Positions 40,034 to 51,388 are shown, counted from the first letter of the stretch. The stretch: 64,000 nucleotides of DNA from Domibacillus indicus (GCF_000970685.1 NZ_LAJB01000007.1:186001-250000), one strand, 5' to 3'. Notes: generated by a model from the letters alone, not told the origin. Made by a program: numbers and translations.

Positions 40034-41971
40034 TTATTCAGATTCTGTTTCTTCTGGATAGGGAACAGTCTCATCAATGATAACCACTTGATCCCTGATC
40101 ACTTTGTAACCTGCTTTTTGGCCTTTTTCAATCGAAAACACAAGTGTCCGCTTTGTGTCTTCGGTGATTAAAAATTTTTCATACGGTTCTGTCATACTGT
40201 GAGCGGCATCTTCCATATAAATTTGAACTTCCTGCGCCTCTCCCTCTGCTTCGGGCTGATACGGAATAACGATTTCAGCTGATACTTCTGCCGGCGGAAT
40301 TTCTTCAGGCCCTTTCGACAATGTTACTTCCACTGTACTTCCCGGTGCCACTTCACTGCCTGCTTGAGGAGACTGGCTGATCACCTGTCCCGCAGAAACG
40401 GTATCAGAAAATTCCTCACGGGAAATATCAATAGTAATCCCATTGGAATCTGCATAATCCTCCAGGCTTTTTTCCGTATAGCCGCTCAAATCTGTCAATA
40501 AAACATTTGCCAAGCCCGCACTGACCGTTAATTCAACATCCGTTTCTTCGGGAATAACAAGTTCCTCTGCATTTGGGTTTTGTTCCAAAACGGTTCCCGC
40601 CGCGCTTTCATCGTAAACCATTTCCGTCTCAACATTGCGAAAACCCGCTTCTTCGAGAAGCTCCCTTGTTTCTTCCAGTGTGCTTCCTGTATAATCGGCC
40701 ATTGCTTTTCGCTCTTTCCCTGCGGAAACAAATAAATCTACTTCACTGCCTTCCTGTGCCGTTTCACCAGCTTCAGGAGCCGTTCTTATTACTTTTCCCT
40801 GCTCAATATCTGCACTAAACTCCTCTTCTGAATCACCAACGACTAACCCGGCATTAATCAGTGTAGAAGCCGCCGCCTCGGGACTGCTTCCATTTGTTTC
40901 GGGCACCTCCACCTCTCTCGGTGTCATTGCGACTGTCCAGGCAACCGCGCCCAAAACACCGGCAATAATTAAGAAAAGGAAAACTCCAAGCCATCGCTTT
41001 TTCTTTTTCACTGGTATTGTTTCCTCTTCTTTTTTAGGAGAAGATACAGGCGGCTGTATGCGTTCCGGCGACTTTGGAGTAATAACCGGAATGGCTTTCG
41101 TCACTTCGTCCTCGTCATCAGGAATGGCGAATTTTTGCTCATGCATCCGGTACTCCTCAAGAGCAGTTGACAGGTCATGTTCCATTTCTTCCGCACTCAT
41201 ATAGCGGTGAAACGGGTCTTTCGCCGTTGCATGCAGCACAACATTTTCAATACTTTGCGGAATTCCGGGATAAAGTTCTTTAACGGAAGGCGTTTCGGTC
41301 TGTAAATGCTTCAGGGCAATCGATACTGCTGATTCTCCCGAAAATGGAAGCTTTCCCGTTAGAAGTTCATACATAACAATGCCAAGCGCATAAATATCGG
41401 ATTTTTTTGTAGCCATCCCGCCTCTTGCCTGTTCAGGTGAAATATAATGAACCGATCCAAGTACAGCATTTGTCTGGGTAATCGAAGTTGCACTCATGGC
41501 CATTGCAATTCCAAAATCAGTCATTTTAACCGTACCATCACGATCAATCAGCATATTATGCGGTTTTATATCCCTGTGAATAATCGAATGCTGATGAGCA
41601 AACGCAACAGCAGCTGTCATTTGTCTCATAATATCAATTGCTTTTTCATACGGAACCGGCGAAAATTGCAGAATATACTCTTTTAGCGTCATTCCGTCTA
41701 CATATTCCATTACAATAAAGTGAATATTATCTTCTTCCCCAATATCGTAAATGCTGACGATATTGGGGTGAGCAAGGCTGGAGGCGGCTTGCGCTTCCCG
41801 CTGGAAACGGCGCAAAAACTCTTCTTCTCCCACGTAATCGAATCGAAGGACTTTAATTGCCACATCGCGGTCTAAAATCATATCGCGTGCCAGATAGACG
41901 TGTGCCATCCCGCCTCCGCCGATGGTCCGGACAATTTTATAGCGGCCGCTTAGACTTTTGCCAATTAACAT
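40034..41971 (-). CDS. prkC: Ser/Thr protein kinase PrkC with PASTA domains
   Basis: PrkC is a membrane kinase that senses muropeptides and controls germination, growth and translation factors. The Hanks-type kinase domain (about 10-275) has GGGGMAHVYLA, the catalytic IIHRDIKPHNMLID and DFG (TDFGIAM). A transmembrane segment (about 330-352, GVFLFLIIAGVLGAVAW) leads to three extracellular PASTA repeats (about 355-555) and a C-terminal beta region. The ATG at 41971 (MLIGKSLSGRYKIV) is chosen over a 25-codon extension that lies in prpC. It is 645 residues long and 4 bases after prpC. Confidence 0.97.
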   Translation of the reverse strand: MLIGKSLSGRYKIVRTIGGGGMAHVYLARDMILDRDVAIKVLRFDYVGEEEFLRRFQREAQAASSLAHPNIVSIYDIGEEDNIHFIVMEYVDGMTLKEYILQFSPVPYEKAIDIMRQMTAAVAFAHQHSIIHRDIKPHNMLIDRDGTVKMTDFGIAMAMSATSITQTNAVLGSVHYISPEQARGGMATKKSDIYALGIVMYELLTGKLPFSGESAVSIALKHLQTETPSVKELYPGIPQSIENVVLHATAKDPFHRYMSAEEMEHDLSTALEEYRMHEQKFAIPDDEDEVTKAIPVITPKSPERIQPPVSSPKKEEETIPVKKKKRWLGVFLFLIIAGVLGAVAWTVAMTPREVEVPETNGSSPEAAASTLINAGLVVGDSEEEFSADIEQGKVIRTAPEAGETAQEGSEVDLFVSAGKERKAMADYTGSTLEETRELLEEAGFRNVETEMVYDESAAGTVLEQNPNAEELVIPEETDVELTVSAGLANVLLTDLSGYTEKSLEDYADSNGITIDISREEFSDTVSAGQVISQSPQAGSEVAPGSTVEVTLSKGPEEIPPAEVSAEIVIPYQPEAEGEAQEVQIYMEDAAHSMTEPYEKFLITEDTKRTLVFSIEKGQKAGYKVIRDQVVIIDETVPYPEETESE

Positions 41972-41975
41972 ACAT

Positions 41976-42728
41976 TCACCCGCTTTCGCGTTCAGCACAA
42001 TGTTCAAGGAGTACAACAGTAATGTTGTCTTCTCCGCCATTTTCATTGGCCATACGAATGAGAGTATCCGCTTTTGCCTGAAGCGAATCTGTTAATTGTA
42101 AAACACGGTGCATTTCCGCAGCCGAAACTTTATTGGACAAGCCATCTGAACAAAGAAGCAGTAAATCTCCTTCTTCAAACATAATGGTTCTGTAATCAAC
42201 CGCCAGCTTTTCATCGGTTCCAAGCGCCCGTGTTAGTACATTTTTTTTCGGGTGGTTTTCGGCTGCTTCTCTGGTAATCTCGCCGGATTTAACAAGTTCA
42301 TTTACAAGCGAATGGTCTTCTGTTACTTGCGAAAAGCCATCTTCACTTTGCAAGTAGCAACGGCTGTCGCCTACGCTGGCAATCGCGCAAAACTTTTCAG
42401 TACAAAGAGCCGCTACAAGGGTTGTTCCCATTCCGCTGCATTCGGGATGTGTGCTGGCATGATGCAGAATTTCAATATTAATGACAGGAACAATGGATTT
42501 AAGCCAGTTTAACGCTTCTTCAGGGGATTGAATAGCAGCCGCTGTCTCCATCCAATGATTTTGAAATATGTTAACCGTCATCCGGCTTGCCGTATCTCCC
42601 GCATTATGCCCGCCCATTCCGTCTGCTACAATCGCAAGGCAGAGGCTGTTTTTGTGATAAAACACGCCTCCGCTGTCTTCATTATGCGTTCGGACCCGGC
42701 CCCGGTCTGTTTCAAATACAGCGTTCAT
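41976..42728 (-). CDS. prpC: PP2C-type protein phosphatase PrpC
   Basis: PrpC removes phosphate from PrkC and its targets. The metal-binding motifs are RTHNEDSG (14-20), VADGMGGHNAGD (34-45) and the C-terminal GGEDNITVVLL. At 250 residues it is typical. The start ATG at 42728 (MNAVFETDRG) has GAGGTGACC upstream; the frame extends 20 more codons into rlmN. It forms the standard kinase-phosphatase pair with prkC. Confidence 0.98.
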   Translation of the reverse strand: MNAVFETDRGRVRTHNEDSGGVFYHKNSLCLAIVADGMGGHNAGDTASRMTVNIFQNHWMETAAAIQSPEEALNWLKSIVPVINIEILHHASTHPECSGMGTTLVAALCTEKFCAIASVGDSRCYLQSEDGFSQVTEDHSLVNELVKSGEITREAAENHPKKNVLTRALGTDEKLAVDYRTIMFEEGDLLLLCSDGLSNKVSAAEMHRVLQLTDSLQAKADTLIRMANENGGEDNITVVLLEHCAERESG

Positions 42729-42732
42729 ATGG

Positions 42733-43812
42733 TCACCTCGTTTCGCCGGCACGCTCTTTCGCCCGGAGCTGGCCGCATGCTGCGTCAATATCCGTTCCCT
42801 GCTCTCGTCGAATCGTTACATTTACATCATTTTTCTTTAATGTTTTTTCAAATTCAAAAATTTTATTGCGGGGTGTGCGCACATAGTCACGCTCTGGCAC
42901 GTAGTTAACCGGAATTAAATTCACATGACATTTGATTCCTTTAATTAAAGCAGCCAGCTCTTCTGCATGCGCTGTTGAATCGTTTTCGCCGCCAAATAAT
43001 CCATACTCAAATGTAATGCGGCGGCCGGTTTTTTCTGTGTAATACCGAATAGCTTCCATCAGATCTTTCAGCTTGTAAGCGCGGTTGATGGGCATAAGCT
43101 TTGTCCGCAGTTCATCATTTGGCGCATGCAGAGAAACAGCAAAATTAATCTGGGTTTTTTCATCGGCGAATTTATAAATTTTTGGCACGATGCCGCTTGT
43201 GGAAACCGTAATATGGCGGGCACCGATATTCAGCCCTTTTTCATGATTGATAATGTGCAAAAACGACATCATTTCTTCATAATTGTCAAACGGTTCTCCA
43301 ATTCCCATGATTACCACAGAGCTCACCCGTTCCCCAACCTCATCAAGCGCTTGCTGCACTTTGACAACTTGAGCGACAATTTCACCTGCTTCCAAATTGC
43401 GTTTTAACCCGCCAAGCGTTGAGGCACAGAACGTGCAGCCAATTCGGCAGCCGACCTGTGTTGTTACACAAATAGAGTTACCGTATTCATGGCGCATAAG
43501 AACTGTTTCAATGGAATAACCATCATGCAGTTCGAATAAAAATTTAATCGTACCGTCTGCAGATTCCTGCTGGACAGCGGTTTTTAAAACGGTAAACACA
43601 AACCCTTCTTCAAGCTTCGTACGCAGTTCTTTCGAAAGGTTCGTCATCTCATCAACCGTTTTCGCCCGCTTCACATACAGCCAGTCAAAGATTTGGTCAG
43701 CCCGAAATGGCTTTTCGCCATTTTCTGCGAGCCATTGCTTTAATTCATGAAGCTCCAATGAATAAATCGACGGCTTCTGCGGTTCTGTTTGTTTTTTTCT
43801 TGCGGTTGTCAT
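42733..43812 (-). CDS. rlmN: Dual-specificity 23S rRNA/tRNA adenine-C2 methyltransferase RlmN
   Basis: RlmN is a radical SAM enzyme that methylates A2503 of 23S rRNA and A37 of some tRNAs. The iron-sulphur motif is Cys122-x3-Cys126-x2-Cys129 (CRIGCTFC), with [13 protein letters not shown] after it and a C-terminal conserved Cys in DIDAACGQL. At 359 residues it is typical. It starts directly at the rsmB stop and ends just before prpC. Confidence 0.98.
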   Translation of the reverse strand: MTTARKKQTEPQKPSIYSLELHELKQWLAENGEKPFRADQIFDWLYVKRAKTVDEMTNLSKELRTKLEEGFVFTVLKTAVQQESADGTIKFLFELHDGYSIETVLMRHEYGNSICVTTQVGCRIGCTFCASTLGGLKRNLEAGEIVAQVVKVQQALDEVGERVSSVVIMGIGEPFDNYEEMMSFLHIINHEKGLNIGARHITVSTSGIVPKIYKFADEKTQINFAVSLHAPNDELRTKLMPINRAYKLKDLMEAIRYYTEKTGRRITFEYGLFGGENDSTAHAEELAALIKGIKCHVNLIPVNYVPERDYVRTPRNKIFEFEKTLKKNDVNVTIRREQGTDIDAACGQLRAKERAGETR

Positions 43813-45138
43813 TTAATTTATTTCCTTCTTTCTGAATTTACTTATAAAGAAACCATCGCCGCCAAAGTCATTTGGAAACACCTGAATCATTGTTTGTTCC
43901 GGTGTAATTGAAATTTGTTCAAGCGGTGCCGGCTCAAATTCCGGATGGGCATTTAAAAAAGCGTTAACGGTTCCTTCATTTTCTTCCCTATCTACTGTAC
44001 ATGTACTGTAAACCAGCACACCGTTTTCTTTTAACAGCGGCACAGCCGCGTCCAATATGGAGAGCTGAATGCGCTGCAAATTATCCAGATCCTGCTCGGT
44101 TTTTGCATACTTCAAATCCGGTTTTCGGCGAATAACTCCAAGTCCTGAACAGGGAGCATCCACAAGAATTGCATCAAATGTTTTTTCCTCAAACAATTCT
44201 CCCGCTTTGCGCGCATCCTGTTTTTGCACATGAATATTCGAAAGCGCAAGCCGGTCAGCATTCTGCGCCACAAGCTTTAATTTATGCGCATGAATATCGA
44301 GCGCATCAATATGCCCTTTTCCATCCATCTGTTCAGCAAGATGTGCTGTTTTGCCGCCCGGCGCGGAGCACATGTCAAGGATTCTCTGGCCTGGCTTCGC
44401 TCCGACAACCGGCGCAACAAGCATGGAGCTTTCATCCTGAATTGAAATGGCGCCCTGTTTATAAAGCGCTGATTTTGCAGCATTTCCTTTCAAAATCCGA
44501 ACAGCATAGGGTGAAACTTCGGACTGTACCGCCTCAAATCCTTCTTCCTTTAAAGCGGAAACCGCTTCATCACGTGACAATTTCATTGTGTTTACCCGTA
44601 CTGCCTGTTCTGGAGCAGTTAAATTATACTGGCACATCGCTTCGGTTTTTTTCGTTCCATAGGCTTTTATCCACCTTTTTACAAGCCAGAGCGGATGGCT
44701 TGTTTCAATAGAGATTCGTTCAGCATCGTCTTGAATCGACTGTGTGCCCTGCACGCCTTCCCGCTGAATAGATCGAAGCACACCATTTACCATTCCAGCG
44801 ATGCCTTTGTGGCCGCGCTTTTTTGCAATATTAACCGCTTCATGAATGACAGCCCGTTCCGGTACTTTATCGAGATAAAGCATCTGATAGAGAGATAAAC
44901 GAAGCAAATTATGAACCCAGCGTTCGGGCTTTTTTTTCAAAAAAGGCGCCAGATAAAAATCGAGTGTTAACTTTCGCTGAATCGTTCCGTACGTAATTTC
45001 CGTTAGGAGGGCAGCATCCCGTCCGGAAATATGATTTTTTTCGATTGCTGTATTCAGCATCAAATTGCTGTAAGAACCGCTTTTCTCAACTGTATCAATT
45101 AAATCCAGCGCAATTTCCCGTACATTCAATAATTTCAT
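43813..45138 (-). CDS. rsmB: 16S rRNA (cytosine-967-C5) methyltransferase RsmB
   Basis: RsmB methylates C967 of 16S rRNA. An N-terminal NusB-like RNA-binding domain (about 1-130) is followed by the SAM domain with LDMCSAPGGKTAHLAEQM, VDAPCSGLGVIRRKPD and the catalytic Cys region VYSTCTVDREENE. The ATG at 45138 (MKLLNVREIALDL) has GGAGAATAAC upstream; the longer frame (20 codons) overlaps fmt. It has 441 residues. It is flanked by fmt and rlmN. Confidence 0.97.
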   Translation of the reverse strand: MKLLNVREIALDLIDTVEKSGSYSNLMLNTAIEKNHISGRDAALLTEITYGTIQRKLTLDFYLAPFLKKKPERWVHNLLRLSLYQMLYLDKVPERAVIHEAVNIAKKRGHKGIAGMVNGVLRSIQREGVQGTQSIQDDAERISIETSHPLWLVKRWIKAYGTKKTEAMCQYNLTAPEQAVRVNTMKLSRDEAVSALKEEGFEAVQSEVSPYAVRILKGNAAKSALYKQGAISIQDESSMLVAPVVGAKPGQRILDMCSAPGGKTAHLAEQMDGKGHIDALDIHAHKLKLVAQNADRLALSNIHVQKQDARKAGELFEEKTFDAILVDAPCSGLGVIRRKPDLKYAKTEQDLDNLQRIQLSILDAAVPLLKENGVLVYSTCTVDREENEGTVNAFLNAHPEFEPAPLEQISITPEQTMIQVFPNDFGGDGFFISKFRKKEIN

Positions 45139-45139
45139 G

Positions 45140-46081
45140 TTATTCTCCAAATACCACACCCGACTGCAAGGACGCACCTGAGCCGCGCAAATAATCACGT
45201 GCGCTCATCCGCTTTTTCCCGGCCGGCTGCAGTTCTGTTATTTTTAACGCCGTATTTGACCCTGTGGCTGTTACAATGCCATCTTCTTCAATTGAAAGAA
45301 TCGTTCCCGGCCTGCCGCTTGCGCCAGGCACCTTTTCACTTTTCCATACCTTTATTACTCCTCCATCAAGCGTTGTGTAAGCAACCGGCCACGGGCAGAG
45401 CCCGCGCACCTGATTGTACAGCTCTTCTCCAGGCCTGATCCAGTCGATTTTTTCATCTGACCGGCGGATATTCGGCGCGAAGGTTGCTTGCGATTCTTCC
45501 TGCGGTATTCGCCGGGACGTTCCATTGATGATGGATGGAATTGTTTCCGACAGCAGTTCTGCGCCCACCACGCTTAGTTTATCATGCAGGGTTCCGGTCG
45601 TGTCTTTTTCCTCAATGATTACAGCTTTTTGAGAAATAATATCGCCCGCGTCCAGTTTTTCAGCCATGTACATTATGGTAATGCCTGTTTCTTTTTTGCC
45701 CTGTAAAATAGAGTAATGAATGGGTGCACCGCCTCTTAATTCAGGCAGCAGGGAAGCATGTACATTAATACAGCCAAACTCCGGGGCTTCGAGCAGTGCA
45801 TTCGGCAGCAGCTGTCCATATGCCGCTGTTACAACGAGATCCGGCTTCAATCGGATAATTTCATCCAGTTCACTTGACTTTGATAATTTTTCCGGCTGTA
45901 AAACAGGCAGGCCATGCTTCATAGCGGCTGCTTTAACCGGCGGCGGGGTTAATATTTTTTTTCGGCCAACCGGGCGATCTGGCTGTGTGACAACCGCTAA
46001 AACGGTATAGCCGTCTTTCAGTATTCTTTCAAGCACCGGCACGGAAAAATCCGGGGTGCCCATAAAAACAATGCTGGTCAC
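45140..46081 (-). CDS. fmt: Methionyl-tRNA formyltransferase
   Basis: Fmt formylates initiator Met-tRNA. It has [15 protein letters not shown] at the N-terminus, the folate/catalytic segment [20 protein letters not shown] and DAGDIISQK, then a C-terminal OB-like domain. At 313 residues it is typical. The start is GTG, overlapping the def stop (GTGA), with GGAGTGAGG upstream. Def and Fmt are functionally paired. Confidence 0.98.
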   Translation of the reverse strand: MTSIVFMGTPDFSVPVLERILKDGYTVLAVVTQPDRPVGRKKILTPPPVKAAAMKHGLPVLQPEKLSKSSELDEIIRLKPDLVVTAAYGQLLPNALLEAPEFGCINVHASLLPELRGGAPIHYSILQGKKETGITIMYMAEKLDAGDIISQKAVIIEEKDTTGTLHDKLSVVGAELLSETIPSIINGTSRRIPQEESQATFAPNIRRSDEKIDWIRPGEELYNQVRGLCPWPVAYTTLDGGVIKVWKSEKVPGASGRPGTILSIEEDGIVTATGSNTALKITELQPAGKKRMSARDYLRGSGASLQSGVVFGE

Positions 46082-46563
46082 TCTGCCTCACTCCTCTCTA
46101 GTTCTTCGGCTGGAATATATTTTTCGACCTTCGATGTGAACAGCACACCGTCTAAATGGTCCATTTCATGGAGAATCGCACGGGCCAGGAATCCTTCCGC
46201 TTCCAATGTATAAAACTGCCCTTTTACATTTTGTGCTTTTATTTTAATTTGATTAGGCCGTGTTACTTCTCCATACAAATCGGGAAAACTCAAACAGCCT
46301 TCTATATCTGTTTGTTTCCCTTCTGCTTGAAGCAATTCCGGATTAATCAATACAATCAGGCCATGTTCATCTTCAACATCCACCACAGCGAGGCGCATAT
46401 CTTTCCCAACCTGCGGTGCCGCCAGGCCTACTCCATCTGCTTCAATCATCGTTTCCTGCATATCACGCACAAGGCGCTTTAATTTACTGTCAAATTGTTT
46501 TACCGGCTGGCATTTTGTTTCTAAAATAGCCGCCGGGTGTTTAACAATGGATAGAATTGTCAT
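46078..46563 (-). CDS. def: Peptide deformylase
   Basis: Def removes the formyl group from new proteins. The metal site is complete: [10 protein letters not shown] (44-53), EGCLSFPD with Cys90, and HEMDHLDG with His132, Glu133 and His136. At 161 residues it is the short Bacillus DefA type; Bacillus often has a second enzyme elsewhere. It overlaps fmt by four bases and follows priA. Confidence 0.98.
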   Translation of the reverse strand: MTILSIVKHPAAILETKCQPVKQFDSKLKRLVRDMQETMIEADGVGLAAPQVGKDMRLAVVDVEDEHGLIVLINPELLQAEGKQTDIEGCLSFPDLYGEVTRPNQIKIKAQNVKGQFYTLEAEGFLARAILHEMDHLDGVLFTSKVEKYIPAEELERSEAE

Positions 46564-46577
46564 TTTGTTCCTCTTTT

Positions 46578-48974
46578 CTACATCAATACATATGGGTGAA
46601 TATCAATGGATACCATTAATCCCGTTGACTTTCCCTGTTTTGCATAATGCTCAAGCACCTGCTTCAGCACATGGCCAAGCTTTGGTTCACGTTTGTATTT
46701 TATCAGACATTGCCAGCGATATCTATTGTTGATCCGTGAGATCGGGGAGGCGACCGGCCCCAGCACTACCGCCGCCGGTGATAATTCCGGCTTAATGTTC
46801 ATGACAATTTTGTTTGCTTCTCCAGAAGCAGTAACTGCCTCCTCATGGCTGACCGTAATAAGAGCCAAGAAGTAAAATGGAGGGTATCCGCCCATTTTTC
46901 TTACCTGCATTTCCTGTTCATAAAATGCTTCGTAATGCTGGTCAGCCGCCAGCTGAATGCTGTAATGCTCAGGTGTATATGTCTGAATAACCACTTCGCC
47001 GGGCAGTGTATGCCGTCCGGCCCGCCCGCTTACCTGCGTCAGCAGCTGAAACGTTTTCTCCGATGCGCGGAAATCAGGCAAATGGAGCATCGTATCCGCG
47101 CTGAGCACCCCGACGAGCGTAATATCAGGAAAATCGAGGCCCTTTGCAATCATTTGAGTACCAAGCAGAATATCGGCTTCTTTATTAGCAAACTTTTTCA
47201 AAAGCCGCTCATGAGCTCCTTTTGTCCCTGTTGTATCAACATCCATACGGATAATTCGTGCTTCAGGGAGCAGTTTTAAAAGCTCTTCTTCCACTTTCTG
47301 AGTACCTGTGCCAAAATGCCGGATGTGCTCGCTTCCGCATTCCGGGCATACATTTGGCGACGGCTCCTCATGGCCGCAGTAATGGCATTTTAATTGATGG
47401 CGGTGGCGGTGGTAGGTCATGGAAACATCGCAGTTTGGACATTCCGGCACATACCCGCAGTCCCGGCACATAATAAAGGATGAATAGCCCCTTTTATTTA
47501 AAAACAGCACGGTCTGTTCCTTTTTTTCAAGGCGATCTTTTATTTTAGTAAATAAGCTGCGTGAAAACATGGATCGGTTTCCATCTCGGAGCTCTTCACG
47601 CATGTCGACAATCTCAACTGACGGCAGCGGCCGGTCGTTAACACGTTCGGCTAGCGTCAGCAGTGTATAAACGCCTTTTTGTGCCCTGGCAAATGATTCG
47701 AGGGCGGGAGTAGCACTTCCTAAAATAACAGGACATTGATAAAAGCCCGCCCGCTGAATGGCCACATCACGGGCATGATAGCGCGGGTTTTCTTCCTGCT
47801 TGTAGCTTGTTTCATGTTCTTCATCAATGATAATAAGCCCGATGTTTTCGAATGGGGCAAAAACAGCCGAGCGGGCGCCGACAACCACTTTTACTTCTTT
47901 CCGGCTGATCTTCCTCCACTCATCATACTTTTCGCCTGTTGACAGGCCGCTGTGGAGAACGGCTACATCATTCCCGAACCGCTGTTTAAAACGGTCGGTC
48001 ATTTGAGGGGTTAGTGAAATTTCCGGCACGAGTACAATGGCTTCCTGCCCTTTTTTCAACACCTCACTAATGGACTGCAGATAGATTTCTGTTTTCCCGC
48101 TTCCTGTCACCCCATGCAGCAGAAAAGTCTCAGTCCTGCCCTCATTTATTTTTTCAAGTATCGGCTCAATAGCTGCTTTTTGTGTTTTTGTTAATGGCAG
48201 CGGCTTATCTGGTGTGAACGTACGGCCCGCCAGAGGATCTCGATACCTTTCTTCTTTCTTTTCCTCGAGCAGGCCTTTGTCAATAAGTGCTTTTGCAACG
48301 GCTGATGATATACCGGTTTCTTTTAAAGAGAGCCACTTTCCTGTTCTCCCCTTGAAAATCCCCAGCGCGTTCACCTGTTTAACCGCATTTTTCGGCATAG
48401 ACTGAATCGTTTCCTCAAGTTCTTCATCGGATAATGAACACTTGACCATGCGAATCGTTTTTTTTTGGCCTTTGCTTTTTACTGAATAGAGAATGTCCAG
48501 CGATCCTTTTTTCACTTCTTTGCGGACTTCAGATAAAACACCCGCTTCTGAAGCCTCTTCCCAGGGCATTTCATCTCTTCCGTTTAAAAGAGACTGCATC
48601 GGCAAGCTGAGCGGAGCAAGACCGGTCACTTGAATCTGCTTTGCATATTTTGCTTTCATAGCAGCAGGCAGCATAACCTGCAGAGCCGAAATTTTAAAAC
48701 AAAGTGATTCTGCTGTCAGCCAGTCCGCCAGTGAAAGCAGCTCTTTATTAAGTACCGGCACAATATCCATCGGCTCAACAATCGGCTTTAGCTTGCGGCT
48801 TTCCTCTTCTTCCTTGATATCCAGCACAAAGCCCTGAACATGGCGCGGGCCGAAAGGAACGATAACACGCATGCCTGGCTGAATGATCTCTTCCCAGGCC
48901 GAAGGGATCTCATAGTCAAATGGACGATCAGTCTGCATAACAGCTACATCCACAATGACAGAAGCAATTTTCAT
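46578..48974 (-). CDS. priA: Primosomal helicase PriA
   Basis: PriA restarts replication by loading the helicase at stalled forks. The N-terminal 3' DNA-binding domain (about 1-110) and winged helix are followed by Walker A LLHGVTGSGKTEIYLQ, the DEEH box (IIDEEHETSYKQEE), and two zinc-binding groups (CRDCGYVPECPNC and CHYCGHEEPSPNVCPEC), then GRAGRHTLPGEVVIQTY. At 798 residues it is typical. It overlaps the coaBC stop by four bases. Confidence 0.98.
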   Translation of the reverse strand: MKIASVIVDVAVMQTDRPFDYEIPSAWEEIIQPGMRVIVPFGPRHVQGFVLDIKEEEESRKLKPIVEPMDIVPVLNKELLSLADWLTAESLCFKISALQVMLPAAMKAKYAKQIQVTGLAPLSLPMQSLLNGRDEMPWEEASEAGVLSEVRKEVKKGSLDILYSVKSKGQKKTIRMVKCSLSDEELEETIQSMPKNAVKQVNALGIFKGRTGKWLSLKETGISSAVAKALIDKGLLEEKKEERYRDPLAGRTFTPDKPLPLTKTQKAAIEPILEKINEGRTETFLLHGVTGSGKTEIYLQSISEVLKKGQEAIVLVPEISLTPQMTDRFKQRFGNDVAVLHSGLSTGEKYDEWRKISRKEVKVVVGARSAVFAPFENIGLIIIDEEHETSYKQEENPRYHARDVAIQRAGFYQCPVILGSATPALESFARAQKGVYTLLTLAERVNDRPLPSVEIVDMREELRDGNRSMFSRSLFTKIKDRLEKKEQTVLFLNKRGYSSFIMCRDCGYVPECPNCDVSMTYHRHRHQLKCHYCGHEEPSPNVCPECGSEHIRHFGTGTQKVEEELLKLLPEARIIRMDVDTTGTKGAHERLLKKFANKEADILLGTQMIAKGLDFPDITLVGVLSADTMLHLPDFRASEKTFQLLTQVSGRAGRHTLPGEVVIQTYTPEHYSIQLAADQHYEAFYEQEMQVRKMGGYPPFYFLALITVSHEEAVTASGEANKIVMNIKPELSPAAVVLGPVASPISRINNRYRWQCLIKYKREPKLGHVLKQVLEHYAKQGKSTGLMVSIDIHPYVLM

Positions 48975-50176
48975 TTCACTTCACCTATTCTTGCTGCCGC
49001 AGCTTTTAAAATTTGCACAGCAGCTTCTTTTTTGGCCATTTTCTCAAAATTTTCGCAAGTGCCGTCCCGGTGATAAATGGAAATAATATTCGTATCGCTG
49101 CCAAATCCGGCTCCTTCCTGCTTCACATTATTTGCAACAATCATATCTGCATTTTTTGATTGAAGTTTTCGCTTTGCATACAGTTCGACATCATTTGTTT
49201 CCGCCGCAAAACCGATTAAAAACTGATGGGTCTTTTGTTCACCGAGCGTCTTTAAAATATCCTTTGTCCGTTCCAGCTCAAATATCATAGAACCATCCTG
49301 CTTTTTCATTTTGTGTTCATGGACAAATTTCGGCCGATAATCAGCCACAGCCGCTGTTTTCACGACGAGATCCGTCCCCTCAAACACTTCCATGACTGCG
49401 TGAAACATTTCCTCTGCACTTTCCACCTGGCGGACTATCACCCCGGCTGGCGGCTCAATTGCCACAGGGCCGGAAATAAGCGTGACCTCTGCTCCAAGCT
49501 CAAATGCCGCCTCTGCTACTGCATAACCCATTTTACCAGTTGATTTATTTGTAAAAAAACGAACCGGGTCAACCGCTTCACGTGTCGGACCCGCTGTAAC
49601 GACAACGCGTTTGCCCGCAAGCGGTTTTTCTGCTGCTCCGGCAAAAAACTCTGCCGCAAGCCCGGCAATTACTTCCGGTTCCTCCATCCGCCCTTTTCCT
49701 GTATAACCGCAGGCAAGATATCCTTCTTTCGGTTCAATAAACCGGTAACCAAAGGATAAAAGTGTTTTCATGTTTTTCTGCACAGCAGGGTGCGTATACA
49801 TATTGACATTCATTGCCGGAACAATCCATCTTGGTGCTGTGCCGGCAAGAAGCACCGTTGACATCATATCATCAGCGATGCCATGGGCCATTTTGGCGAT
49901 CATATTCGCTGTTGCAGGCGCTACAATAACAAGGTCCGCCCAGTCGGCAATATCAATGTGGGCAATTCTTGCCGGATCTTTTTCATCAAATGTATCGGTA
50001 TAAACGGGCTCACCGGACAATGCTTGAAAGGTTACCTGCGTTACGAATTTCTGGGCAGACTCCGTCATAACTACTTTCACATGCGCGCCCGCTTGTTTCA
50101 GCTTGCTTGTTAGGGCTGCTGCTTTATAAACAGCAATGCCGCCGCTGACACAAAGTAAAATGTTTTTTCCGTTCAT
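48971..50176 (-). CDS. coaBC: Bifunctional phosphopantothenoylcysteine decarboxylase/synthetase
   Basis: CoaBC makes 4'-phosphopantetheine in coenzyme A synthesis. The N-terminal FMN-dependent decarboxylase half (about 1-185) has GGIAVYKAAALTSKL, ADLVIVAPATANMIAKMAHGIADD, PAMNVNMY and the Cys in GYLACGYTGKGRM. The C-terminal synthetase half has VVTAGPTREAVDPVRFFTNKSTGKMG and AAVADYRPK. At 401 residues it is typical. It lies between rpoZ and priA. Confidence 0.98.
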   Translation of the reverse strand: MNGKNILLCVSGGIAVYKAAALTSKLKQAGAHVKVVMTESAQKFVTQVTFQALSGEPVYTDTFDEKDPARIAHIDIADWADLVIVAPATANMIAKMAHGIADDMMSTVLLAGTAPRWIVPAMNVNMYTHPAVQKNMKTLLSFGYRFIEPKEGYLACGYTGKGRMEEPEVIAGLAAEFFAGAAEKPLAGKRVVVTAGPTREAVDPVRFFTNKSTGKMGYAVAEAAFELGAEVTLISGPVAIEPPAGVIVRQVESAEEMFHAVMEVFEGTDLVVKTAAVADYRPKFVHEHKMKKQDGSMIFELERTKDILKTLGEQKTHQFLIGFAAETNDVELYAKRKLQSKNADMIVANNVKQEGAGFGSDTNIISIYHRDGTCENFEKMAKKEAAVQILKAAAARIGEVK

Positions 50177-50225
50177 TCAAATTTCCCCCGTTCCGGTCAA
50201 ATCGTTATGTAAATATGATAGCATA

Positions 50226-50259
50226 CAAAAAGAAAAGGCCGGTATCCGCCGCCCTTTTC
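50226..50259 (-). terminator. Probable terminator of rpoZ
   Basis: AAAAGGGCGG and CCGGCCTTTT arms (one mismatch) are followed by CTTTTT on the minus strand, between rpoZ and coaBC. Confidence 0.65.
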
Positions 50260-50271
50260 TTCTTTGCTTAT

Positions 50272-50498
50272 TTATACTTCATCTGAATATGTTTCATTTT
50301 CATCTTTTTGCTTCATCACAAGCTCGTCGGCATAAATTTCTTCTAGAGCCTTGCCCACAAATTTATGAGATTTGTAAGCACTTAAAGCGCCTTTTCCTTT
50401 GCTTTCCTGCATCGAGCGCGCACGTTTTGCGGCCACGCTGACCAATGAATACTTGGAGTCGATTTTTGTTAGTAAGTTATCAATAGATGGATATAGCA

Positions 50499-50499
<1 letters not shown>
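50272..50499 (-). CDS. rpoZ: RNA polymerase omega subunit
   Basis: Omega stabilises the beta-prime subunit of RNA polymerase. The 75-residue protein has the family core [16 protein letters not shown] at about 15-30 and [15 protein letters not shown]. It overlaps the gmk stop by one base (TAATG), the standard gmk-rpoZ arrangement in Firmicutes. Confidence 0.96.
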
Positions 50500-51122
<623 letters not shown>

Positions 51123-51127
51123 TCACT

Positions 51128-51388
51128 TCACAATCCTTCCTCAGCTTCCTCATCTTTTAATGCCGCTCGATTCGCGACTGTTTCCGGCTGAACAGCCGAC
51201 AAGATAACATGGCGGCTGTCTGTTAAAATGACCGCACGCGTCCGGCGGCCAAATGTTGCATCAACAAGATTGCCTTTATCACGTGACTCTTGAATGAGCC
51301 GCTTAATTGGCGCCGACTCCGGGCTGATAATCGCCACAATCCGCTCCGCCGAGACGACACTGCCAAATCCAATATTGATTAACTGCAT
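51128..51388 (-). CDS. remA: Extracellular matrix regulator RemA
   Basis: RemA is a DNA-binding protein that activates biofilm matrix genes in B. subtilis. The product starts [30 protein letters not shown] and has 86 residues, as expected for the RemA/DUF370 family. The frame extends 11 codons upstream, but GGGGAG precedes the ATG at 51388. It is followed by gmk after five bases. An extended -10 promoter lies upstream. Confidence 0.96.
   Translation of the reverse strand: MQLINIGFGSVVSAERIVAIISPESAPIKRLIQESRDKGNLVDATFGRRTRAVILTDSRHVILSAVQPETVANRAALKDEEAEEGL

Noticed and set aside
44169-44711. 180-codon plus-strand open frame inside rsmB
   Set aside because: Lies wholly antisense to the conserved rsmB methyltransferase domain; composition is typical of reverse-strand shadows.
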